The notes below the pieces were generated by a model, which saw only the letters and a list, made by a program, of their open reading frames with translations, had not been told where the DNA came from and made no database searches. From Hypoxylon rubiginosum (taxonomy: Eukaryota > Ascomycota > Sordariomycetes > Xylariales > Hypoxylaceae), in contig CADCXA010000036.1 in assembly GCA_902806565.1 (NCBI GenBank), positions 248,001 through 312,000 of the forward strand: a stretch of 64,000 nt of DNA. The letters run 5' to 3'. Positions 1 to 9,546 of this stretch are shown here, in pieces; the stretch's first letter is position 1; each line of letters starts with the position of its first letter. Both the position numbers and the translations under genes were made by a program.

Positions 1-66
1 TCTCCCATCGTCATCACGGGCCGTACATGAAAATTCCCTTAGCACTCTCTATATCCTCTCCCCGCC

Positions 67-1509
67 TCAAGCCTTCCTAGGCGTGCTCTCCTCGAGCGAG
101 ACCGGGTGCAGCGCGAGCCGGGTGCGGACGACCGGCGAGTTGGCGGCCGCGCCGGCGCTCCAGTCGTAGCCCGAGGCGTACGCGAGGTACGCGCCGTCGC
201 GGCTGAAGGCGGCCGCCGTGATGGCGACGCCGACGCCGCCGCCGACGGCCGGGTACCCCTTGAGTCTGGAGTGCGCGGCGCGGTCCCAGAAGTGGAAGGT
301 GCCGTCGGACCCGGCGGTCATGAACACGGTCGGTCGCACCGGGTGGAACTGCACTGCGTTCACCGCCCATACCTGCGTTGGCTGTTGCTGCTGCTTATTG
401 GCGGCGGGTGGTGGTGCCGTGCGGTGGCATCGGAAGGTGAAGTTACTTTCGCTACGAGACGGGCGCGTTAGGATGAGAGGGAGGAAGAATCGATTGTGAC
501 AGCGGCGTGGAACGTAAAAAGAGACATAAAGATAGGTAGCAAATAAAACCATACCCGGCAGCGACCTCGTCCAAGACATTGATCCCGCACCGGCCCTCGA
601 GCCCGGCGGTCGCCCACCCCTTACCGTCGGGGAAGGCGGCGACGGCGCGGGTCTGGTACGTAAAAGGGGTGCTGACGGAGCGCATGATAGCGCCCGGGTT
701 CCGCAGGTCGACCAGGTGCACCTGGCGGTCGGCCGTAGCGACGAGGAGCAAATTCGCTTTCGCGTCCATGGCGTACACGCGCTCGCCGCAGGCGACAGTA
801 GCGACGGCGTCGCCGCCTCGGCGCCGCAGGTCCCAGTACTTGACGGTGCGGTCCCAGGACCCGGACGCCACGACGGGCGCGCCGGAAGACCCCGGGATCG
901 AGACGAACCGCACGCCGCGTATCGGTTTCTCGTGGGCGCCGAGCGTCGCCGTCTGGTTCGTGGCGACGTGCAGGATGTGCGTCTTCGCGTCGGCTCCTCC
1001 TGCGACGACTAGCGTCCCGTCCTGCTCTCTCGTGTTAACCCTCTCTCGCCCCCCGTCCTCTATGAGAGCAGCAGAAGGTCTTCACTTACCTAGTTGGATA
1101 CCAACATTGGTTTTCTTTTCTTATGTATGTGGATTTTTGTTTTGTTTTTGTTTTATTGTCCTCCCATCCTCCTCCCTCTCGAGAGGAGAAACGGATATAT
1201 AAACAGCTACAAGGGTTAGAAAAGAAAAAAACTTCAACGACTTACCTCGGCCCAGTCGCAGTCGAGCAGCGGGCCGTCGGCGGCGAGGGCGGCGACCCCC
1301 CGCGCGGCGCCGGACCCGGCAGAGCTGCCCACGTCGTAGACGCGGACCTTGCCGTCCCACGACGCCGCCGCCAGGTGCTGGGCCGCCGGCGACCACGACA
1401 CCGACGATATGGTGTCCTGCGCGTCGTCCGGCAGGCTGATGTCCCTGGCCAGGGAGCCCAGGGCGGAAGAAGGGGATGGCTTGGTGGTGGTAGTGCGAGA
1501 GTATGCCAT
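67..1509 (-). CDS. rae1: mRNA export factor RAE1/GLE2 (WD40)
   Basis: Beta-propeller nuclear export factor that docks mRNA export complexes at the nuclear pore through Nup98-type partners. Three exons on the minus strand, 1509-1246, 1021-555 and 451-67, join in frame to 371 residues, the usual length for RAE1. WD-repeat motifs can be read at VSWSPAAQHLAAASWDG, DCDWAEDGTLVVAGGADAKT, VVASGSWDRTVKYWDL and TAGSDGTFHFWD. The segment ESNFTFRCHR followed by VWAVNAVQFHP is characteristic of this family. Start chosen at the first ATG (1509), just before the propeller. Intron donors are GTAAGT-like and GTATGG. The sequence is GC-rich, like its neighbours in the core region. Family call is confident; the exact end of the first exon is read from splice consensus and reading frame. 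Confidence 0.93.
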
Positions 1510-1844
1510 CTTTGCTAGCTTATTGCTAGCTTAAGTATTTAATGAAAGAGCTTTGAGTGTTTGGAGATGTCAATGTTTAGAAATGCAAAGTTGGAGAAGG
1601 TAGGTAGGCATCAAGCTATTTATAAGCAACGAGTCGCTACACGATACGGTATGCGCATATGCGGAGCCGAATAATAAGCACCGGACCCCTGCTGTTGCCT
1701 TAGCCTCGTCGGGGTCCGGAGTTCGACAAGATGCTAATTCCACGGAATAGATACCAAATAGTTGAGGGATGGTATAGACAGTTCTAAATATTTTGGCTCG
1801 AATAGAAGAGAATTCATATACATGAACGCCACCATAATCTACCT
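1510..1844. other. intergenic between rae1 start and sas10 end
   Basis: AT-richer spacer holding the rae1 promoter and the 3' end of sas10. No conserved reading frame or RNA gene seen. Confidence 0.5.
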
Positions 1845-3704
1845 CTACAGCTTGACACTCTTGATCAGGCCGGGCTTGATACCCGTCAACTCGCCGGCGT
1901 AACCGCCGCGGCCCTGGGCCTTGAACACCGGCTTCATGCTCCTCAGCTTCTTCTGCTTCTGCTCGTACGCCTTCCTCTTCTTCACTCTCGGGTTCCTCGC
2001 GTCCTTGTTCCGCTTTGGCGCGAGGCCCTTGTTCTTCTCGATCTGGTAGGTGATCTTGCGCTTTCCGTCCTTGCCGACCACCTCGGTTTGCACTACCCGG
2101 TCTGCTGCGCTGGCCGCCGCGAGGGCTGCCGATCTAGCTGCCTTGTCTTCCTTCTTCTTGCTGGACCGCGCCGCGATCATATCGTAATATTCATCTTCAT
2201 CATCCCTGACCGCATTAGCAAGTTGGTTGTCCTCCTCGTCGCTAGCTTCTCCAAGATCGGCGCCCTTCGCGCTCCTCTTGCCACGATTCTCTGCTTCGGC
2301 ATTTAGACGAGCTTGCCTGTCCTTTAGACGTTCTCTGTAGGGAATATCATTATCACCACCAGCATCTCTGCCCGCGTCCGCCCGACGATTGGCCTTCTGC
2401 ACAATCTGCGAAGTGTAAAACCGAAGACTCTTCTTGCGAGCGGCCTTTTCAGCAGCTGCTTTAGCATCGAGGATTTCTTCTTCACCAAAGTCCGAATCGC
2501 TGTCGCGCGCCGTCGCCTTGACACTGGCCTTCTTATTGGGCTTCTTAGTAGCGACAAGCGCATCAAGGTCGGCAAGCGATTCTTCAATAGCCTTTGCTTT
2601 GCGCGCGTCCGCCTTAGATTTCGCCTTGGCTTTCTTTGCCGCAGGACTTTTACCCAACTTCTTCGGAAGCTCAGTTCCTACGTCGACTTCCTCATCAATG
2701 GCAGACGGCTCTTCTGGTGGAGACAGCAGGCTACTAGCCGCTCGTGCACTGTCGGATGCCTTGAGGTGTTCTACCTTCTTCCACGCGTCTCGACATACTA
2801 GCAGTGTTCCCATGACTTCGTGATCTCGTAGCTCTGAAGGATCTAGCGCCTTTGCCGTTCCGTTTGTAGCATCTCTAGCCGGCGATGTCAGAGTAGCGAA
2901 GTACATAGCAAGCGTAGCGACGTAACAACCAAGAATGCGGTACTTGACAACTGCTAGCGATTTGGATGGTTGGCTTTCAGCTTGTTTCTGGATTGTTACA
3001 AGTAGAGGCTGTAATTCTTGAAGTTCGTCGGCCAAGTAGTCGAATTCCGGGTACCTTGTCTTCAGGAGACGATATCTCTCCTCGGGGTCCATATCGGCGG
3101 GGATCTCAACCTCCTTCAGAACCTCGGTGACCACTTCGTCTTGGTCTGCATCTCCGGCTTCGGGATCGAGCCACTCCGTTTCGTCGAAGATGAAATCGCT
3201 TTCCGCCATCTTTGCCAATTTCTTCTTCTGCAGCCTTCGGGCCTCCCGCTCTTCCTCTACAGCGTCGGCTTCCGTTTCGAGGTTGTCGACATCGTAGTAT
3301 TCTTTCCTTGAGGAGCCCCACCAGCCAGAATCGCCTTCCTCCTCTTCTCCATCCTCTCCTTCAGAGCCATCATCGCGACGCGCCTTAGCGGACTTGGAGG
3401 CCTTGCGTTTGTGGTCGTCTTGGTCATCGCTCTCATCGTCGTCATCAGAGCCCTCGTCATCGTAAACTAAAGCCTCCTCGTCTGAGTTCTCTAGAAATTT
3501 CTCTTCTTCCTCCTGTCGTTTCTGTTTCTTGGACTTGGGGCCGTTCTCAAAGAGGATCTGGTCCTTGTTTAGGAAGTATTCTTCTTCCGAGTCGGCTATA
3601 TCTTCGAAGGTGTTGATGGGACCAAGTCTCGCATCAGCAGGATTGTAATCGCGAGGACCCTTTTGCTCTGAAGGGCCGCTAGAAGCCTTCCTCTTCTTGG
3701 CCAT
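1845..3704 (-). CDS. sas10: SSU processome protein SAS10/UTP3
   Basis: Component of the U3 small nucleolar RNP/SSU processome that matures 18S rRNA in the nucleolus. Single exon, 619 residues, starting at ATG 3704. The N-terminal third is very acidic (runs of E and D around residues 65-135) with basic nuclear-localisation stretches. A Sas10/Utp3/C1D domain lies in the middle (about residues 215-330, including LLKTRYPEFDYLADELQEL). The C-terminus carries the diagnostic Sas10 C-terminal domain, with KRKITYQIEKNKGLAPKR, RNPRVKKRKAYEQK and a final GELTGIKPGLIKSVKL. It shares a 477 bp promoter with the divergent ketosphinganine reductase gene. No introns, frameshifts or missing domains seen. Confidence 0.95.
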   Translation of the reverse strand: MAKKRKASSGPSEQKGPRDYNPADARLGPINTFEDIADSEEEYFLNKDQILFENGPKSKKQKRQEEEEKFLENSDEEALVYDDEGSDDDDESDDQDDHKRKASKSAKARRDDGSEGEDGEEEEGDSGWWGSSRKEYYDVDNLETEADAVEEEREARRLQKKKLAKMAESDFIFDETEWLDPEAGDADQDEVVTEVLKEVEIPADMDPEERYRLLKTRYPEFDYLADELQELQPLLVTIQKQAESQPSKSLAVVKYRILGCYVATLAMYFATLTSPARDATNGTAKALDPSELRDHEVMGTLLVCRDAWKKVEHLKASDSARAASSLLSPPEEPSAIDEEVDVGTELPKKLGKSPAAKKAKAKSKADARKAKAIEESLADLDALVATKKPNKKASVKATARDSDSDFGEEEILDAKAAAEKAARKKSLRFYTSQIVQKANRRADAGRDAGGDNDIPYRERLKDRQARLNAEAENRGKRSAKGADLGEASDEEDNQLANAVRDDEDEYYDMIAARSSKKKEDKAARSAALAAASAADRVVQTEVVGKDGKRKITYQIEKNKGLAPKRNKDARNPRVKKRKAYEQKQKKLRSMKPVFKAQGRGGYAGELTGIKPGLIKSVKL

Positions 3705-4181
3705 TTTTAGAAAGTTTTGGAGGTGTATAGTATGGAATTAGGTATGCAAATCTGAATTGAAGTCTGCTGCTCGAAAATTGAATAGGTTCGGATAGTTGCG
3801 GTCAGATCTTTTTTTCTCCCCACGCCAGTCGCAAAAGTGACTTATCGCTTATCGCTTATCGATACCAGCGCTACTGCGCTAGCGGGAGCTCTACCGATTA
3901 GCTGCACGATCAGCACGGTGGAGTTGCATAAAAGTCCCCTGAAAGCACCCCCTAAGCGAGAAAGGCTTACCCGCTAGGTCCGGGTCCGCTGGGTCCGTAT
4001 AATGTTTCTTTTTGAAGACCAACCACCGGGGGTTTCTTATTGCGCGTTCGTCCTTTACAGCTTAAGAGAAGGATGCACACAAAACAAACAACAAGGGGGG
4101 CCTGTTAGTAGATTCAGCTCATCTCATCTCCCGTGCCACTCTTTCTATATAAACCCTTATAAACAGACCGCCTTCTATGTA
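3705..4181. promoter_or_regulatory. divergent promoter sas10 / tsc10 with tandem CGATAAG sites
   Basis: Shared 477 bp promoter. At 3841-3862 three tandem CTTATCG units read on the minus strand as CGATAAG, a GATA-type or ribosome-biogenesis-type site. A second cluster at 3976-3999 has GGTCCG three times. Binding is inferred only from the repetition and location. Confidence 0.4.
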
Positions 4182-4182
4182 A
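4177..4182 (+). promoter_or_regulatory. start-stop uORF ATG-TAA overlapping the tsc10 start
   Basis: The sequence ATGTAATGG contains an out-of-frame ATG (4177-4179) followed at once by TAA (4180-4182). The final A of that stop is the first base of the main ATG (4182-4184). A minimal uORF of this kind can stall or recycle ribosomes next to the true start. Its use is inferred, since the transcription start is unknown. Confidence 0.5.
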
Positions 4183-5307
4183 TGGATCACATTCCCAACT
4201 TCTCGTGGACTAACATTGCCATCGCTCTCCTAATCGCCCTGATATCCGCTCTCGCAATGGGGGCCTTCTTCAGCAAGAACCAGATGCCCGTCGAGGGCAA
4301 GGTACGTGGACCCCCCCTCCCCGGCAAGCAGCTATTCGTGAAATGGAAAATCTCCTAACACCACTCTTCCGCCGCAGACCATCCTGATCACCGGAGCTTC
4401 CGAAGGCATGGGCCGGAGCGCGGCGCTGCAGCTGGCCGCGAAGGGCGCCAGCGTGATCCTGGTCTCGCGCAGCGCCGACAAGCTCGCCGCCGTCGTCGCC
4501 GGGTGCGAGGCGGCGGCGCGGGACCCGCAGACCCAGCGGTTCGCCTTCTTCACCGCCGACGTCTCCAAGCCGGACTACGCGGCGCCCTTACTAGCGGACG
4601 CCGTGGCCTGGAACGGCGGGCGCCCGCTCGACGTCGTGTGGTGCGTGGCCGGCACGTCGACGCCCGACTTCTGGCTCGAGGTCCCGCTCTCCCGGTCCCG
4701 GAGCCAGATGGACATCAACTACTGGGGCGCGGCCGAGATGGCGCACGCGGTCCTGCGCCTGTGGTGCGCGCCCGGCGCCCCCGTCGTCCCCGAGCCCAAG
4801 CACCTCGTCTTCACGTCGTCCGTCCTGGCCTTCTTCCCCGTCGTCGGGTACGGCCCCTACACGCCGGCCAAGAGCGCGCTGCGCGGGCTCGCCGACACCC
4901 TCGTGCAGGAGGTCGAGGCGTACCCGCAGGCCGTCCGGGTCCACGTCGTCTACCCGGGCTCCATCTCGAGCCCCGGCTTCGAGCGCGAGAACCGGACCAA
5001 GCCGGCCGTCACCCGGGTCATCGAGGACGGCGACCCCGTGCAGACGCCCGACGCCGTGGCCGCGGCCGCCATCGCGGGGCTCGAGAAGGGGCACTACGCC
5101 ATCACCGTCGCGTTCCTGGGGCACGTCCTGCGCTGGGGCGTCCAGGGCGGGTCGCCGAGGAACAATTGGTTCGTCGACACCATCATGGCCTGTCTGGTCC
5201 CGATAGTCTGGATATTCGCGCTGCCCGACGTCTACTCCAAGATCAGGAAGTACACCAAGGAGCACGGTCATCCTGCTACTTACCGAAACAAAAGCATTAC
5301 GGATTAG
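4182..5307 (+). CDS. tsc10: 3-ketodihydrosphingosine reductase
   Basis: ER short-chain dehydrogenase that reduces 3-ketosphinganine to sphinganine with NADPH, the second step of sphingolipid synthesis. Two exons, 4182-4301 and 4378-5307, give 349 residues. The N-terminus is a membrane anchor (IAIALLIALISALAMGAFF). The cofactor motif TGASEGMG begins the second exon, and the catalytic Ser (FTSSVLAFF) and YTPAK (Tyr-x-x-x-Lys) follow. A C-terminal hydrophobic hairpin (IMACLVPIVWIFALPDVY) is typical of the KDSR/Tsc10 branch. The intron is 76 bp with CTAAC upstream of its CAG acceptor. The open frame extends upstream to 4002 but that part lacks family features, so ATG 4182 is preferred. Coding GC is very high. 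Confidence 0.94.
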
Positions 5308-6169
5308 GAGAGCTAGGCTAGAAAAATGAGAAGCAGATGAGAAAGTTCTATTAAGCTGGTTTCTGAACTTGATCTTATTCCCCAGAAATAGGCACTTAAT
5401 AACTTACAGCAGAGTACAAATATAATAATGATACCCCGTTTATAAGACTTGCTTATTTGTCACATAGCCTAATTTTGGAACTTTTCGTCATTTGAAGTCA
5501 TTGAATTATCAATGTAGAGCTAGATTATATGGCATTCCCCCTAAGATTTGCCATCAGCGTTGGCCCCTATACATCACATCGGAACCTATCATAATAATGT
5601 GTGGCGTGTCTTCGGTTCAGCCCAGTTCAGCGTCAGATTTTTGAGTCAATAGCCGCCTCCCTTTCCTAGAACCCCCCGTACCAAAACGAGAAGGAAAAGA
5701 AAAGAAAAAAAATCAGCAGCCAGGACTCCTTAGGGTTTGAGAAGTACTGCATATCGCAGATACTTCCATATAGCCGACTAAGAAAAAAAGGAGAATAGTA
5801 CGTTCAGCGCTTTTGTGGGTTACTGGGGGGGGTTTTAATTAAAATTCCTCCATACTGCAGCTTGACTGTTATCCGGTGCTGCAATAACGGTAATGTGAGG
5901 TGGACGAGTATTCAACCTTCAATTGGGGGTTTAAATACTCGATCTCAAGATTGTCTTCCAGCCGGAAATCTGATAGTCGGTAGAACAGGCTGCTAGGAAG
6001 TGTGAACTGGTTGTTAGTCAATCGAAACTAGGCTGAAGCTCTAATCGGTTTGGACGGCGGTCGATCTGGCTGGAGCTGCTCTAATTCGATGAAATGAAGT
6101 TACGGTATTATTGCTGTCCTTAAGCCTGCTGCTCCTCTTGATTCATCTCGAATCTAGGTTGGTGCCCAC
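5308..6169. other. intergenic, convergent 3' ends
   Basis: Spacer between tsc10 and the DUF3716 gene, which end towards each other. It contains A-rich runs near 5700-5790 and no supported gene. Confidence 0.5.
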
Positions 6170-7277
6170 CTAGGGGCCATCCTGCTCGTTCATGACAGAT
6201 TGGTGCGGGCCCTGCGGACCACCGGCAGCCTGATTCTGTTCCTCGCGCAGGGCTTCCTCGTATAGCACGACTTGGTAGGCCAATTGGCGAGAGGCGGCGT
6301 CGATCATGAGCATGCGGCGGGACTTCTTGTCTGCGGCCCGGATTTGCGCCATCGCCTGCTCTATGGTGTAGCGGACGATGGGGTCGGCGGATGCGGGAGC
6401 CGACGCGTAGTTGAAGGGAGCCATGGCGGCGGCCGAGACAGCAGGCATTTGGAAGGCGAGGTTCTCGCCGCCGAGCATCGACGTTCCGTGGGCCTGGGGA
6501 TTACGCGCCTCTGCTTATATATGTTAGAACTGCCGGAGATAAAAAACATAGGAGCAGATTTAAACCTAGCTTACCATGAAAAGAACACCGCGCGCCAGAC
6601 GCGTTGAACCAGCAATTGGCGCAACTGCCACACATTTGTCCATCGACAATTACGCAACTGGTCCACGGGCCGTGACCCTTGTGACAGTTCTTACACGGCT
6701 GAGGCGCTTCCTCGCCGGCAATGTGCGCGAACAGAGCCTCAACGTTGCTCCTCCGCGCCAGGTTCAGCACCTGTTCAGGACGGCGCTGCTGGGCAAGGCG
6801 CATGCCAGGCTCGCGGGCCAATCGCTTCGCCAATGCGCTTTCGACGGTAACGTTCTGGTAGCCGGACTGCTCGGCAAGGTCCTCGGTGGTATGGACACCG
6901 CCGTTGTCGCCTTCCAGATGAGAAGTATCCAGGTGATGCTGCTCAACAGGATTTTGGACCGTGCTAGCGAGAATGCTAGCCGCCGTCAAGTCAAGCTGTT
7001 GCTGGTGGTGGTGCTGGGCAGCGGCGGCGGCAGCGACAGCAGCATCCGGGTCGAATGCTGCATGTTGATCATGGTCGTGATCATGGCCATGGTCATGGTC
7101 GTGGTGGTTGTGATCGTGATCGTGTCCCTCGTCAGCGGAAACAATGTGCTGCTCGAGTTCATTCGCGAGGGAGTCGGATGGGCCAACGCGTCGTCCAGGT
7201 CGACCGCGGGGCGCAATAGGAGGTTTGGTGACCTTATTGGACCGGCCATGGCCGGGCTGATGAATGATGCCTTTCAT
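6170..7277 (-). CDS. DUF3716 cysteine-rich fungal protein with His-Asp tract
   Basis: Function unknown. Two exons, 7277-6575 and 6510-6170, give 347 residues. The central DUF3716 zinc-ribbon-like module (about residues 200-235) shows CKNCHKGHGPWTSC, then CGSCANCWFNASGARCSF. The module ends at the intron. A His/Asp-rich tract around residues 50-72 (nt 7062-7131) could bind metal. An alanine/glutamine/histidine low-complexity stretch follows, and the C-terminal exon is predicted helical. Such modules are common in filamentous ascomycetes and may bind nucleic acid or protein, which is inference. The frame opens further upstream from a GTG at 7355, but the first ATG is 7277 and is used here. Confidence 0.8.
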
Positions 7278-8328
7278 GACGGGCCAGGATAGAGTCGCCT
7301 GCTGGCTGACAGTTGGTAGTCGAATTGATGATGTGGATGAAAGAATGGCGGACACCCAGCTGTCGGCAGCTGCGCTGAAAAAGGCTCTGATTGAATATGC
7401 AAAGGACGGGACCTCAATTGCATTTGTGGCGAAAGGAAAAAAGGGCTTATCTTTCGCGCTATGTTTCCCCGCACGCTATGTAACCGACTTATTGCATAGT
7501 ATGCAGAACATATTCTACGTATAGATGAATATACCCCTAACAGATCGCAAGTAGCTGAATTACGTAGAATATCATGAGCAGGGTAAGGGGAGTAATTATC
7601 GTAAACCAGTCACCATGAATGACACTGCACTACGTAATAGATTGTGGAACTCTCATTCTTAACTTTGTAAAATTCTTAAGACATTTACACCTATAGAAAG
7701 CGAACCCACAAGGCACGCTGTACAATCACAAGAGTATGGGGTATACATATTAGAATAATGGCTGGATTGATCTTTATATAGACCCAGCCACTCCGTTTGG
7801 GATGCTCACGACCCCCTTCCTCCATGGTATAGCTTCATCATTCGTCTTTCCCCTTGTTCAACGATCTCGAGACGCTGCCTTTAGTTGTAGCCCCCGGCCG
7901 AAATCCCGACCATCCACACACAGACACTCTCCCTTTCTCGGGGGTAAATGAAAAATGAAATAATGAAAAGAGACCGGCTTCACCGCGAATTCGTAATTAA
8001 ACAAGATATGTAATCTGCCATGACTTTAAATGCAAATGTCCTCCTTACTGTGTCACGACCCCCAGATTCTATAATCTAGGGTGTCCTGAAACCTCCAAGG
8101 TTAACAGAGCAGCCCAGCCAATGCGATGTAAGGGAGCATGTGAGACGATTCTGGCCGAAAACAAACACATGGAAGAAGATCCGGTCGAGCTGGTTCCTCG
8201 CCGAGGTATAGGTCAAGTCATCAGCCAGATCTATAACATTACCGGCAGCCGTCGAGCGTGATGGGGGTATTTTTTTCGGAGGATAGCTATCCTATCGTGG
8301 GATTCGTATACAGTCCGCGCAAGTACGA
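7278..8328. other. intergenic between Galpha 3' end and DUF3716 start
   Basis: About 1 kb holding the DUF3716 promoter and the Galpha 3' UTR. No conserved reading frame seen. Confidence 0.5.
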
Positions 8329-9546
8329 TCAGATTAGACCGCAGAGACGGAGGTTTTCTTGGATGATGATATCTGGTAACAGTTAGTATAATGGTAAGCA
8401 GTGAACAACAGACTCGGTCATACCGTTAACAGCAGCCATGACGAAGCGGATCTGTGTCGTATCTGTAGCACATGTAAAATGTGTGTAGATCTGCTTTGTT
8501 TCGTGTTGGTTTAAGCTGACGAAGCGGTTGAGGATGTAATCGCAAGCCGCTGCGTAGTCATCGCCTCCCTCGTAGTCGGGGAAGTAGTTCTTCATCGGGC
8601 TAACCGGTAGCTTCTCCTTGAAGCGATCGATCTTGTTTAAGAACAGGATGATGGACGTCTTGATGAACCATCTCGAGTTGCAGATCGAGTCGAATAGGGT
8701 TAGAGCTTCTTGCATACGGTTGACAGTTTCATCCTCGAAGAGCAGTTGGTCATACTCGGAAATGGCGACCAAGAAAAGGATCGTGGTGACATTTTCGAAG
8801 CAGTGAATCCACTTCTTTCGTTCCGACCGTTGGCCACCAACATCGAACATCCTGTACGTCAAATCGCCAATGATGAAAGTAGTCTCTGTAATACCGGTAG
8901 TCTTGACACGAGATCGGAGGACATCTTGATCGTTGGGCATGTAGTCAGGAGCGGCGATACGAGCGATGTTGTCGAAGTAGCTGCAGATTGTTAGACCCAA
9001 GACTCAGACTCGAGGCAAAGCTGATGCACTTACTATCTGGCCGAGTCGTTCAATTGGTATTCGCGCGAGCGCTTAAAACATTCCTGAACACCACGGTCCT
9101 TCCACAAAGCCTCGATCGCATTGCCAACCTCCGGTGGTAAAACGTCGCCTTCGATCTGCGCGGGTTGCATGAATATAGTCTGGACATGGTACTCCATCCG
9201 TTGATCTTCCAACGGTAATTCCAGACTTTCCATAGCTTCCAGGATGACACGCATAGACTGAACGGTATTGCTGAAAATGATTTCCTTGAAAGATTCCCGT
9301 TCGTCGCGCGAGTAGCCGCCTTCGTTAATAATCTTCATCTGCTTCAGAATAGTTGATTTTCCGGATTCACCAGCACCTGCGACCATTAGATCATTCCCAA
9401 GCACAGCCGAAGAGTCAATAACACTCACCCAGAAGAAGCATCTTGATCTCATTGCGCTGCATCATCTTATCCCTCTTCAACTGGTTCTCGATCTCCTCGT
9501 TGCGGGCCTTGCCCTCCTTCTCCTCCGTGCTCATTCCACAACCCAT
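8329..9546 (-). CDS. gna-1: heterotrimeric G-protein alpha subunit, group I
   Basis: Membrane-bound signalling GTPase controlling growth, mating, conidiation and cAMP in filamentous fungi. Four exons, 9546-9429, 9376-9034, 8980-8424 and 8372-8329, separated by introns of 51-53 bp, give exactly 353 residues. MGCGMS at the N-terminus is a myristoylation/palmitoylation site. P-loop GAGESGKST, switch [18 protein letters not shown] and a TCATDT-type box are all present. The C-terminus is CGLI, a pertussis-toxin-type cysteine four residues from the end, which defines the Gi-like group I (GNA-1) class. The last exon encodes only 14 residues. No defects seen. Confidence 0.97.

Noticed and set aside
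4002..4181. In-frame 60-codon N-terminal extension of tsc10
   Set aside because: Not family-like, contains leader-type sequence; the anchor begins right after ATG 4182.
4503..5321. 272-codon second plus frame and a 226-codon minus frame over tsc10
   Set aside because: Arg/Ala/Gly/Pro-rich shadow frames caused by high GC at the third codon position of the real gene.
7278..7355. GTG-initiated extension of the DUF3716 protein
   Set aside because: Nuclear fungal genes normally start at ATG; the first ATG in frame is 7277.
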